Positions 1-10,065 of a DNA stretch of 64,000 nucleotides are shown one piece after another. The notes under the pieces are model-generated. The model had not been told where the DNA came from and did not search any database. It saw only the letters and a program-made list of their open reading frames with translations. Source of the stretch: Scolanthus callimorphus (Eukaryota > Cnidaria > Anthozoa > Actiniaria > Edwardsiidae). The stretch covers positions 25,632,790 to 25,696,789 of the forward strand of contig CM066913.1 of the NCBI GenBank assembly GCA_033964015.1. Reading direction: 5' to 3'. The translations under genes and the position numbers were made by a program. The stretch's first letter is position 1, and each line of letters starts with the position of its first letter.

Positions 1-265
1 AAATTATTACAAGCTGCCTTTCGCCATCAAATCATTCTGCTTGCTATTATTCTGCAGTTTCTTTTCACTTGTATCGTTTTCCGGCTAAAATACTGTTCAT
101 TTTTCTTTTTATTTAATGGCTTTTTATGTGTTCTTTTGTTGGTCGTTCACAAATTTAAGTTATAAAACTAAAAGTCGTGCGGCTGGTTTAGTTTGACTTT
201 CGCTTCGTCTCCTCCCTTTGTGTTTTTGTTTTATTAACTTTGTTTGAAAATGCCATATAATAAAC
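1..265. other. Unannotated AT-rich flank
   Basis: No convincing ORF, splice-bounded exon or repeat boundary was seen here. The sequence is AT-rich and pyrimidine-rich. Confidence 0.4.
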
Positions 266-430
266 AACTTACTAACCTCGTTTGCTCGGGCAGTACGGAA
301 AAATTCCAGACTTCGGGCTGAAATTTCTGCTTTAGGAACCTCGCCCAGAGGCTCGGTCCGTAAAGCAGAAATTTCATCCCTCAGTCTGGAATTTTTCCGT
401 ACTGCCCTCGCGCTCTGTTAGTAAGTAGTT
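266..430. repeat. Foldback inverted repeat (MITE-like)
   Basis: The left arm (GGCAGTACGGAAAAATTCCA and flanks, about 266-345) is repeated in reverse complement at about 360-430. The outermost bases AACTTACTAAC pair with GTTAGTAAGTAGTT. The loop is only about 20-30 bases, so the whole unit could form one hairpin. Size and structure fit a foldback MITE. No transposase family can be assigned, and short ORFs crossing it are by-products of the palindrome. Confidence 0.75.
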
Positions 431-744
431 ATTATTCAACTTTAGCATAAGAATTACGTCGAATTTACACATAAAAAAATAAAATCTAAAAACTACAATT
501 CCTTCTATGAGTTCTAGTACTACGAGTATAATCTTGTGGCGCGCTGAATGAACGACATCTGTTCCTGTCCATTGAGCGATTCTGTATGTGCTGTATGTCC
601 TTAGCAAGATAGTTGGGCATACCACCCTAAATGAGCGAGACATACTCCAGAAGTGGGCGTATCTCCTTCTTGCAATTCGTGACGTCAGTAACGGCTGCTC
701 GGTTTGTCATATTTACCGAGGGGATGAGTCATAGACCAATAAAT
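431..744. other. Unannotated stretch before LINE A
   Basis: No supported gene. A short reading frame crosses from the hairpin but has no recognisable motif. The 3' part may be degraded LINE A sequence, because the recognisable LINE reading frame starts just after it. Confidence 0.35.
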
Positions 745-1010
745 CTGGTATCGATAACCCCCAACTACGGTGGGAATTGTTAAAGTATGAAACCCGTAAA
801 TTTACTATAAGATTCTCTAAAATAAGAGCAAAGAAAAAACGCTCGAAATATACAGATATTGAAAAAGAAATAAAGGAGATCGAACGTATCCCAGAGTGGA
901 CACAGAACGATCATCTCTCTTCGAAATATGAAGCACTAAAACGTGAATTGAAAGAGTATAGCAATTATGTGACTGAGGGCGCTATTGTTAGATCTAGGGC
1001 TACTTTGTAG
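745..1010 (+). pseudogene. LINE A ORF2 fragment 1 (L1/Tx1-like, between endonuclease and RT)
   Basis: The translation is rich in Lys, Glu and Arg and ends in GAIVRSRAT. That matches the conserved linker of L1/Tx1-type ORF2 proteins just before a W-Y-E-x-G-E-K block. The block itself (YEYGEKN) appears 4.4 kb downstream at about 5478, directly after element X. The ORF2 was therefore cut here by X. It is the first of three pieces of the same plus-strand LINE (745-1010, 5478-6432, 7368-7770). No intact start, endonuclease domain or ORF1 is visible upstream, so the LINE is also 5' truncated or decayed. Confidence 0.75.
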
Positions 1011-2307
1011 CGGAGCTCCTTGCGGCGGCCGAAGGCCGCCGCAAAGCGGAGCACCATACCTAAGAAAACAGCGTCAAAAACTGCAAATATAGTATTGGGT
1101 ACCCTGTGTGAGTTTATTGAGTAACCTGGGGAAATTGCTAGGGGTCGATCCGATTTTTGGACGTCTCAGGAAGCCCCGGATGTTGTACGTGTTCCTGAAG
1201 CCTGACGTCACAATAGCGTCCCGTATGTTGTACGTGTTCCTGAAGCCTGACGTCACAATAGCGTCAAGCATGCTCAACTAACGGGGGGAGGGGCGCGTTG
1301 TCAGGGGGGGGGGGGTGTTGATGTTCACGTGAAAGCTAAAATCGCAGGCACAAAAAGGCTGCTAGAGCGGCTGAAAAAACGACCTACAATAATTATTCAA
1401 AGGAGAAATGCCCGAAGAAGAAAGAAGAAGCCATGGAATCCAAAGATTTGGTAGAATGGGGAATAATAATCAAGTTGGAGTATTTTCTTTGCCGGCTTGC
1501 TCCTGAAATTCTTCCTTCCAGTCGGAGTTTCAATCAAGGCCGACAAAAAACACATCCAAATGATAAAATACGCGAAGAGGAAGCGGAAATAAACCGGAAA
1601 CAAGTTTCAAAGTTTCTATTGACAAACGTCTTTGTTCATGACCACCACGTGACCCGAAGCGGCAAGATTAGTGAAAGTAAAGTTGTGTAGTTGTGTTCCT
1701 ACATCACACGATAGTCTGCTCTGTTTGTTTTCGAGAGGAGTCGTTTTCACGAGGAAAAATTACAGGCTGCAATTCTATTTAATTAGACATATGTTCTACT
1801 TCTCCACTGAATGCGAAAGTGTCAGGACTATAGCTGAATTCACAGGAACTGAAAACGTTTGTCACGAGTTACAGTACAACAACAATGGCGCCCAAAATCA
1901 AGCGCGGGAGTTTTCGTGTTTTGCCGTGTTTTGTGGGTTCTTAGCTCCCTAAAGACATGGAATAGCTTTGAAAGTCACGGATATAATGGCTGCGGTGTTG
2001 ATTGGAAACTCACTGTTCGCTGGAGTTGGACAAACATTCAGTATGAAGTGGATTAAACTGCAAGCTCTTGGGTAAGAATGTTTTTTTTTTATGAGAAATA
2101 TTTTCTCTGACTAGACGATCTCTTCTGGGAATTTGATTCCTCGGCCGTACGATTTAGAAAAGATGATCATAGACTTTCAACTGTGTTTTGGCGATTCATT
2201 GAATTATAGAATTGATTACTTTATTCTATCTATTGATAGCTATCTATTAATATTTCTTGAAAACTTTCGACCTGTGTTTCAATTTGTTTTGGATTCTTCG
2301 TGAGTAA

Positions 2308-2828
2308 TGCACTAGTCAATTGAAACCCCCACCCCTAGGGACCCGGGAAAGGGTGGGGTTATCGTGGGGGTTTAAAGCATTTTAAAACAAGAGTCTGTTC
2401 CGAGGGGGTGGTGGATTTGACTGGTTTTGATTCTGGAACCTGTCCCCACACCCGGGGAATGTTTATTTGCTTTCAAATCAATTATTTTGGTCAATCTTTC
2501 ACTTTGATTTTGGCCATGCAAATCTACATGTTAGCTACGATGCAATTAATTGGAAGCATTCGATTTTATGCATTTTTCTGTACTTGCATCCCTTGTTTCA
2601 TATAGAACACCACACTAGCTGAGGCCCACTCCCCTTTGACGATCATAGAAAGGTGTGTTCTTTATTTGATGCTTGCAAGTAAAAGGTGATTTCGGAGGCC
2701 CCAAGGGCATTCCACAGGAATTTCCTCCCGATGGAGTGGGGACTTAAACGGCTTTTGTTCAGGGGTAAAATCAAATCACCAACCCTTCCCCGGGTCCCTA
2801 GGGGTGGGGGTTTCAATTGACTAGTGCA
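2308..2828. mobile_element. MITE with TAA target duplication inside X (Harbinger-like)
   Basis: The terminal inverted repeat TGCACTAGTCAATTGAAACC continues through CCCACCCCTAGGGACCCGGG and is repeated in reverse complement at the right end, about 40 bp and nearly perfect. The flanks are TAA at 2305-2307 and TAA at 2829-2831. The inverted copy of X near 35655 lacks the insertion and reads GTGAGTTATCGG on the matching strand, i.e. an empty site. A 3 bp TWA duplication is typical of PIF/Harbinger elements. No transposase is encoded in 521 bp. Confidence 0.88.
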
Positions 2829-3114
2829 TAACCGGTTTGTCCCCAGCCAAATATAAGTTAAATGTTATGCATCAATAATATTTTCCTTCCTCAAAGGAAA
2901 GTGAGCAGAGTGCACAGAACGTTTTCCCATTTCTGTTGGATCAGAATAAAGAGAGCCTCTGTTATATGTTTCTGCCGTAGTTTCATTGTTTTCACCTCTT
3001 TCTAAAACTCAATAGAAGTATCTTGATCCGAGTTTTTCAAACTTTTCTCAGGGGGAGCATGCCCCCTCAAACAGAAATTATTAAGTTTTCTGTCTCATTT
3101 CTATTTTCTCTCCC

Positions 3115-3115
<1 letters not shown>

Positions 3116-3149
<34 letters not shown>

Positions 3150-3154
3150 ACCCC
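3116..3154. repeat. Poly-C tract in X
   Basis: A run of about 34 C, then A, then four C. The matching place in the inverted copy of X (35353-35370) is a shorter G run, so the tract differs in length between copies. Assembly error in such a run is also possible. Confidence 0.9.
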
Positions 3155-4559
3155 ATTTTCTTCAGTATTTTAAGTGCAATTAGGTGAAATTCAAGTACCT
3201 TTTTTCCCTTTTCTGAACATCTTGTAAACCTGAAACTTCATGAATTTCAGACCCTTCTACAAAATTGCTCCACCCATAATATGGAGTTATGTATTTGGAA
3301 CACTTTGGACTTTGCGGCCTTCTGCTTAACACCCGTATGGCCAGGAGTAGTGTCTGGTCCAATATCTTTTGAAGGGTCTGCATGCAAGTATAGTAACTTG
3401 TGTTATTTCCATTATGAAATCTAGATGGCAACCTGTTTCAATATACAGCTGAGGGTTTTTATAGAATGGGTCGACATAGAGTTTCATTGTAGTACTCCAG
3501 GGTGGAAAACTTTGACATTATATTTTTCTGTTTTTCATTTGTTGTTCATGGCATACATAAGTGTTTCAGTAACTGGATTTTTGGCCACTTTGTCAAAATT
3601 GCCCGGAATCCTGGTAAAATGTCTCATATTAATTTCTCTGGTGTATCTATCAATAATTATCTTGTGAAATTATTCTACTTACTATTCTGTCAGATAATGC
3701 AGTTTTTTCCACTGAGGAATAAATATTGTCCTGAATAAATCATGTAAGTATTTTTTTGGGTTGAACATTCTACCAGGTATTTTTTTGCGGGGTACAAAAT
3801 TTGCGGGTATTTTTGGGGGGTTTAAAACTTCAGTGACAGGCTAGATTTGATCATCAAAATACTGCCTTAAACATAAGCTATTTCCTGGAAACATAAGCAG
3901 CCCTGCATCAAAAGTTGGGTATTTTTGGGGGTATCAAATTTTGGGAGCAGGTATTTTTTTGGGTATAGAATTTATGGCTCAGGTATTTTTTTGGGTATGA
4001 AGTTTGGAGCTCTGTCATTTTTATATCCGAGTACCCCCCTGGGGACCCCCAGCTGACCCCCAGCCAGTAATCCTCGTTGAGTGGGGTAGGCTGTATTGGA
4101 AAAAGAAAAAAAGTGAAGTCCCCCCCCCCCCCCCCTGCCCAGAAGGGCATTGAAAAGTGATCGCCACCCCTATGGAATTTCTAAAAACAAATTACAGTAT
4201 TTGTATGGAAAAGAGCAGGGAGCATGCTAATTCTGACTGTAAGCCATGGGACATGTGCCAAGCAATAAAATAAATCAAGCCAATCAAATTTATTGTAAAA
4301 TTTGAAAATTTAGTCATTACAAAATTTGAAACTGCAAACTTGTTTAGGATTGAAAAGGTTACCAAATATTTTAGGGGGATATTTTTCGGATATTTTGCAG
4401 GGATACAGCTGAGGCACCAAATGAGGCACGATATGGAGATTAGGGGATATTTTGGTCCCCAGACTTGCCTCTATACAATCCCTCTGTGTTGAAATCAAAC
4501 AATTCACTTGTGACCGAGACAACTCTGGGCTGAGAGATATGGTATTTGTGTAGGGACAG

Positions 4560-4890
4560 CATAAAACTGTCCCAGCCCTGGCTGGCCTGACAACCCTAAC
4601 AGCCAACAAACCTAACAGCCCTAACAAACCTAACAGTCCTAAACAGCAGAGAGGAAGCATTCCTAAAAGGCGGGGCACATATTATGATCAACACCTAACA
4701 GCCCTCTGTTAGGGCTGTAAGGGCTGTTAGGACTGTTAGGGCTGTTAGGTCTGCAAGTGGCTAGGGTTGTTAGGTGTTTATCATAATTTGTGCCCCAAGG
4801 TATTTTAAGAGGTGGGAGTAAGGAATGTTTTCTTGATGCTGTTTGGGCTGTTAGGTCTGTTAGGCCTAACAACAGCCCTAACAAGAATTT
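4560..4890. repeat. CTGTTAGGG / CCCTAACAG minisatellite, short version
   Basis: Degenerate 9 bp units CCCTAACAG run on the plus strand to about 4710. The reverse orientation CTGTTAGGG follows at about 4708-4760 and again near 4850-4880. The array therefore changes orientation inside. The inverted copy of X carries the same array in expanded form at 33466-34045. Reading frames across it (Leu/Thr/Ala-rich) are repeat artefacts. Confidence 0.85.
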
Positions 4891-5477
4891 CCCTGTCCTA
4901 TTGCTTGACAGGTCAGGGGTTGGGCCAACTTTTTGATTGTGCATGCCGCATGTGTTAGCCACAACACCAAGATATCTTGCATTTTTTTTCTCATGTGAAA
5001 CAGGTGCCAGTTTTGTCCCTACCCCAAAGTTGTCCCAGGGTCTCCTCCATCGTTTTTCAAAATAGTGGATGATTCGGGAGAAGACCCTGGGAGAGGCTGA
5101 GTCACATGACCGTTTCGACCGTTTCACAACAAAGGACAACCTCGTTCCCATGTTTTCAAACAGTGGTCATGTGACTCAGCCTCCCCCAGGGTCTTGTACT
5201 CGACCAACTGCCATCTTGAAAATTACCCACAAGACGCTGGGGACGAGGTTGATATCTCGCCTCATGTGAACAAGCCAAGGTGTAGACAAGGTGTCTACAT
5301 TTTTATTAGTTGAGTTGTCCTCATGCTTTTTGTGTTTTGTAAAAGGCACAAAGGCAATAATATTAGTCTAAATATAATAAATGTATTTTTTGATACTACA
5401 ATTAACTACTACCATCTTTAATTCCTTATAATAGTTGGGAGCTCCGCTTTTAGGCAGTGCCTAAATCTATATATTAT

Positions 5478-6432
5478 GAATACGGGGAAAAAATAATAGC
5501 TATTCCTTATCCCTAGAAAAGCGCAGAAAAGGAAAAACACATGTTAGGAAAATATGGAGGCAAATCATGACTTGGTCACAACAGATTCAAAGGGAACTTT
5601 AAATGTTATTAAGGAGTATTTCAGCAACCTTTATACCCCGAAAAATACAAAATCAGAGAAGGAGTGTTTAGAATATTTATCGAGTTTAAATACACCAAGG
5701 CTAACTGAAAGAGAGGCGAACCGTTGTGAAGGCAAGCTTGCTATGAATGAGTGTTATGAAGCTCTAAAGCAAATGGGATCATCTAAGACGCCTGGTAATG
5801 ATGGCCTGTCAAAAGAATTCTATATTGCCTTCTGGGATAAGCTCGGCAGGGATTTACTTACTTGTCTAAATGACTGCTTTGAAAAGAGCGTGCTAACGAC
5901 TACTCAGAAGCAAGCAATTATCACTTTATTAGAAAAGCCAGAAAAAGATACCAGACTTTTAAAAACTGGCGTCCAATTAGTTTAATCAATGTGGATTCTA
6001 AAATATGTAGCAAAGCGCTGAGTAATCGTTTGGCCACTTGCCTGCCTATCTTGGTGGGTGAAGACCAGGCGGCTTTTGTTAAGGGACGATTAATTGAGGA
6101 ACCAATTAGAATTATCGACGATATAATGTATTACGTAAAGGAAAGAAAGTTGGAATCGATTTTATTCGCAGCAGATTTCGAAAAGGCTTTTGATAGCGTG
6201 GAGCACAATTTCATATTTGCTTGTCTTCATAAGTTCGGCTTTGGACCCATTTTCATTCATTGGATCAAAACGATTCTATCAGAAAACTTTAGCTGTGTCA
6301 TGAACAATGGTTCGGCCACACCCCACTTTCATATAGGGCGTGGCACGAAACAGGGTGATCCCATCAGCCCCCAGATATTTTTGCTTGTGATTGAAATATT
6401 AGCTATTATTATTCGCCAAGATGATAACATTA
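5478..6432 (+). pseudogene. LINE A ORF2 fragment 2: reverse transcriptase N-terminal and palm
   Basis: It opens with YEYGEKN, continuing the break at 1010. It then shows the RT blocks in order: SKTPGNDGLSKEFY (5788-5830), TTQKQAIITLLEK, NWRPISLINVDSK across a frameshift near 5963, AFVKGRLIEEPIRIIDD, motif A ADFEKAFDSVEH (about 6170) and the motif B region RGTKQGDPISPQ (about 6340). These are hallmarks of the L1/Tx1 group. The reading frame stops at 6432 where a MITE is inserted, and the YxDD-type motif is beyond it at about 7410. With one frameshift and two insertions the copy is dead. Confidence 0.9.
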
Positions 6433-7367
6433 TAGTCCAGTAAATGAAAAAATATTTTTACTAAAGGTTGGACAAAAATGATAACAAAGGTTTCTCACCA
6501 AGAACATGTTTACTAGTGGCCCGTTAGTAAACAAAAAAAGTCCACCCGAATCCTCCCATGGCAACTTCCTTTTTTTGAGTTTTGAAAATTCCTTATTTTC
6601 ATGAAATCTAATAGTCCAGTCATTTTAGGCCGAAAAAGAGCTCAAAATGAAACAAAAGGTTTTTCTTCTTAATATTGTTCCTGACACTCTCTAGTAGCAC
6701 AGGAAGAAATCAGCAAAAATCAGATCATGCGAAAGGTAAAAATTACCGAGTTCTTTTGGCAGCTTGTTTTAACCTTTGTTGTTCGCAGCACTTAACTATT
6801 TTTCCACTGTTTCTGAGAATGAATTTTATAGAGTGTAGCGCCGGTCCGGTTAATCTCTGAATGTTTCTGACTTCCAAGAATGATCATTTCACTTTATTTA
6901 GTAACTCCTTGGCAATAAAAAATGCTTCAGAAGACATTTTCTGGTATTTACGGAACTCATATTTTCAAATCCCGTACGAAGTCTATATTGAAAGCGTAAA
7001 ATCACGTAAAAAATCGAAACTAAATGCCAAAAAGCTAGATATTTATTTGTGACGTGCCTAGCGATTTATAAATCAAGTCTGTGAATCAAAGCATGGCCCC
7101 TGGGGCAGAGAATATGGAAGTATTTTTGATATACACACTATAGAATATCTTCTGGTTTGGAAGGCTCAAGTGCCGGCAAACTCATGAATAACAATGGCGG
7201 TAACAATAGCGCTACATTGAGGAATTTTCAAAACTCAATATAAGGAAGTTGCCATGGGAGGATTCGGGTGGACTTTTTCTTGTGTAACGGAACACTAGTA
7301 AACATGTTCCTGGTGAGAAACCGTTGTTATCATTTTTGTCCAACCTTTTCATTCATTTACTGGACTA
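6433..7367. mobile_element. TTA-duplicating TIR element in LINE A RT
   Basis: The ends TAGTCCAGTAAATGAA and TTCATTTACTGGACTA are inverted repeats. The homology extends about 150 bp inward with gaps (GGACAAAAATGATAACAAAG and GATTCGGGTGGACTTTTTCT regions). The target triplet TTA occurs at 6430-6432 and 7368-7370. Removing the element plus one TTA rejoins the RT frame as ..DDNI-KGINIEG... It encodes nothing recognisable. A second member of the family lies at 46896-47685. The 3 bp TTA duplication suggests a PIF/Harbinger relative, but the TAGTCCAG end is not a diagnostic I can confirm. Confidence 0.88.
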
Positions 7368-7770
7368 TTAAAGGTATAAATATTGAAGGAAAAGAAAAAA
7401 AAGCAGTAATGTTCGCAGATGATGTGTCCTTTTTCTTAAAGGACCTGAGTAGCTTAGATAGGTTATTAGAAGTTATCTCCTCTTCTCATCTTTACAGCTA
7501 AACACCGGTTAATCGGAAATCGGGTGGCTTTTTGCAAAGGATAAAAAATATAAGGATAAGCAGTACAAATTTAAATGGGTAGATTTTGAGGTCAAGGGAA
7601 TAAAAATACTAGGGATATTTTTCTCTTATAAAGAGGGGTTTAAACAAAGAAACAATTTAGACAGGCCTATGGAAAAATTTCAAACTGTTCTTTCAATTTG
7701 GAGCGAGCGTAATCTCACCTTGTATGCAGGGCAATGGTTTGTGTACTACAACATTGAAGTATTATAGGGT
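7368..7770 (+). pseudogene. LINE A ORF2 fragment 3: RT catalytic FADD region and thumb
   Basis: The frame continues as KGINIEG then VMFADDVSFFLKD, the RT motif C with the catalytic Asp pair (about 7408-7445). After a frameshift near 7500 come the thumb signatures GIKILGIFFSYKEGFKQR (about 7590-7650) and a W-S-E-R-N-L-T-L-Y block (about 7700). Homology then fades near 7770, before the usual L1/Tx1 C-terminal domain, so the 3' end is missing or too diverged to see. Confidence 0.8.
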
Positions 7771-8955
7771 ATATATGGGGATTGTGGTAAGGGATGTTTG
7801 GACCTGCAATTTTAGGAAATTCTCTATAAAATTACTGAAACTTACCATGTGGTTAGTTGTATTTGTCCTTGATACGCATGTGAAGTTTCACGGATTTATC
7901 TTCAATTCGCCCCCCATACAGAGAGAAAGACAAGGTGGGAGGCTGAAGCCCAAAATCGACTCGTCGGATCGATCGGCAGAACACACTTCGGGACGGATTT
8001 TTTCACAAAATTCAACAACTAAACAAACACACCAGGATCGTAGATATACATGTTACCGACGCAGCAAAATCAATAAATATCCAGCAGTTACATACGCGAA
8101 GGTAGCAGACCCCGTTAAACTCGCACGACCCCCTTTGTAACTTTCATGAGAAACTCGTTATCAGCACAACTTGGACAACCAAAATGGCAGCCGTTAACAA
8201 AAACTCCTCAAGGGGGAGGGGAACCTGGCGCAAACTTACCGAGCGGCTGCTCCCTAGACGAAATTTGTTACAAATCCATTCTTCTCCAATTAAAGGACTT
8301 ATTTGGAATCGCACAATTTGATTTGCATGTGTTTTTGCTCTTTACAATAAACCTATAGAATGTCATTTTTCTGTAAGATACCTTTATAAATGCATTTTTC
8401 AAGAAAATTTTAACAAATTCTTTCAATATTTTTTGTTTAGTTTTGTTTGAGAAAACAGCATATATATTTGCAATCTTGGACCCCCAATATTTTTCACAGA
8501 TTTCAATAGTCCTCATACTGAGAAACAATTATGTGGTTTAGAGAAACCTTAAATAACAGATGCGGAGGCGTTTTACTATGAAAATACATGCGATCACATT
8601 GGAAATTTGAGACACTTTCTTGGCACCACAGCCAAATCAGGTTTGTTTTTTTCCCCACCAATAACAGTCGATTTGGTTGGTCGAATGAGAGCACGGGCGG
8701 TTTTCTGGCTTTTTAAGGTTTCCATAGGGAGTGCACCAACTCGCACTTTACAAAGATTTAAAAACAAAAGTTAGGTTCAGCGTTTTGGCAGCGGTGAGCT
8801 GTGAAAGCTATGGTTAACATCAAATGATGGGTTCTTAAAGCCCCGAAGGGTATACAATGATGTAATGTTAGTACTGCGGTGTACGAGTGGAAAGTAAACG
8901 ATCATTGCAGTTAGGTAGCAATCTACGCGCCGGATCACTTTAAATTAGAAGATCC
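7771..8955. other. Unannotated 1.2 kb stretch
   Basis: Open frames up to 138 codons exist, but none shows a domain, splice-bounded exon or database-like motif that I recognise. The stretch sits between the eroded LINE A end and a SINE remnant, so decayed repeat is the likeliest content. Confidence 0.35.
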
Positions 8956-8957
8956 AA

Positions 8958-9048
8958 AAAAGCGTGTCAGGCTTTCAACGGAAATCGAACCCATGACTTC
9001 CACGATATCGGTGTGACTTTCTACCAACAGAGCTATGGAAGCCATAGA
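8958..9048 (-). repeat. tRNA-derived SINE head
   Basis: On the minus strand the order is TAGCTCTGTTGGTAGA (A-box-like, D arm) about 30 bases before GGGTTCGATTTCC (B box, T arm), followed by an AAGCCTGA tail. Such tRNA-like heads with a 'GATATCG...GGTCATGGGTTCGA' core are common in coral SINEs, from memory. The cloverleaf is imperfect and the acceptor stem does not pair well, so this is a SINE remnant and not a functional tRNA gene. Confidence 0.65.
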
Positions 9049-9116
9049 TCGTGGCTAAGGTCAAATGTTGGGATGTTCAAATTGTGCGTTTCAAGCAAAC
9101 GTCTTTTCCTTTGCAG

Positions 9117-9191
9117 GACATTGATGAAGACTTCCAGAGGCACAGAGATTTTGTGGACAAATTCAGTGCAGCAAACAAAGATTCTTGTGCT
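9117..9191 (+). CDS. Candidate host-gene exon 1 of 3 (25 codons)
   Basis: The segment is preceded by a pyrimidine tract and TTTGCAG and followed by GTGAGC, and is open in phase 0 (starts DIDEDFQRHRDFVDKF). Two further small exons follow at 9292-9322 and 9666-9750 with compatible phases. The three pieces join without a stop into about 63 residues, acidic then Ser/Leu-rich. I do not recognise the protein. No TE signature occurs in this 640 bp interval. The neighbouring exons would have to lie outside the LINE/DIRS block, or be missing. It could be a live gene fragment, a captured fragment or chance. Confidence 0.5.
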
Positions 9192-9291
9192 GTGAGCATC
9201 CTTTGTGAATTACTGTACCGTCACTTTTTCCACCAAACGAAATTATTTATTGTTTCTTATGAATGAACGCCTTTCTACATTATCTTTGCAG

Positions 9292-9322
9292 AGCTTCTCA
9301 AAAATGGTGCATTTTCAGCAAC
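9292..9322 (+). CDS. Candidate host-gene exon 2 of 3 (31 bp)
   Basis: Bounded by TATCTTTGCAG and GTAAGTT, both near-consensus splice signals. It enters in phase 0 after the previous exon and leaves one base over, which the next exon completes. The encoded stretch begins SFSKMVHFQQ. The very short length is normal for a metazoan micro-exon but gives little evidence by itself. Confidence 0.42.
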
Positions 9323-9665
9323 GTAAGTTCAAATTATACTGGCTTGCTGTGATTTCGTATAATTTTTACAAAATATAGCTATTTGAAGCAAATTTACGAT
9401 GTAAGTAGCCTTTATATGCTACACAAACGAGACTGCCTGCCCGAGAGATGAATATGATTTTGTGATCATGCATTGCATTTTGCTTCCTACTATAGTAATG
9501 AGGAGAAAAGTAAATTGATTGATTGCTTTCCAGCACAGTACTTTGTGCGCATGTTGCGCCTCTCTTGCTCCTTTCTTGCGTCTCCTTTGTCGGTCTTTAT
9601 TTCGTGACACTTTGGTATCCTGGTAATTCTTATTTTTAAAAACGCACTGTATGTTTTTCCTTTAG

Positions 9666-9750
9666 GAGTGGCTCTTAGCCTTGGCAATCTGAGTGCATCT
9701 TTGCAAACGGCATCAACACTAGATGAAGTCAGTAGTCAGAGGTTGATAAA
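9666..9750 (+). CDS. Candidate host-gene exon 3 of 3 (85 bp)
   Basis: Bounded by a pyrimidine-rich TTTTTCCTTTAG acceptor and a GTAAGTA donor. With the single base carried over from the 31 bp exon the frame reads VALSLGNLSASLQTAS and then TLDEVSSQRLIK without a stop. It is Leu/Ser/Ala-rich and could be helical. No family was recognised. Splice signals this good at three consecutive exons with matching phases are the reason for calling a gene here. Confidence 0.48.
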
Positions 9751-10065
9751 GTAAGTACAGTTACTTCAGGATTAGAGCGGATTTCAGATGAGTGTCGAAA
9801 ACTAAACGCAACGTAAATACACCAATCAGAAACGAAACCCAATCAACAACAAACCAATCAGGGGACGAAGTAAGGGCGATAATTTGTTTAGTCGTTACTC
9901 AAGAAACCGAGAGTCACTGTTTGTTTGGCTTTACTTCGCGTTATTGTTTTTGCTGGAACAGATGGTGAAATGGGCGGCAGTTGAAGGGATGGGCAATGTT
10001 TTTGTTGTAAAAAAATTCTCTGCCCAAGTACACAAGCCATTGCGGGCTCACTTTATTTGCATCAA
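9751..10065. other. Intron or intergenic sequence
   Basis: It follows the last candidate exon and ends at the 3' end of LINE B. One short ORF is present without any motif. Nothing else is supported. Confidence 0.4.

Larger units (their letters stand above)
1011..5477 (+). mobile_element. Element X, left copy (~4.4 kb, inserted in LINE A)
   Basis: The segment from the GC hairpin at 1012-1060 (GCGGCGGCC-GAA-GGCCGCCGC, with AGCGGAGCTCC just outside) to GGAGCTCCGCTTTTAGGCAG at 5441-5477 recurs in reverse complement at 33096-37347. The interruption of the LINE A reading frame at both borders shows it is a mobile insertion. The inverted motif AGCGGAGCTCC / GGAGCTCCGCT lies near both ends. It carries no transposase, RT or recombinase ORF, so it looks non-autonomous. 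Internal landmarks are a C run, a CTGTTAGGG minisatellite and a nested MITE. Subterminal inverted motifs, an end hairpin and an internal minisatellite recall Helentron-type non-autonomous elements, but that is only a guess. No clear target duplication was found. Confidence 0.75.

Noticed and set aside
4310..5151. Minus-strand frames of 122 and 162 codons in element X
   Set aside because: They run through minisatellite and non-coding X sequence, are not conserved in the inverted copy, and have no motifs.
8958..9048. Functional tRNA gene
   Set aside because: A/B boxes are present but the acceptor stem does not pair and a SINE-type tail follows.
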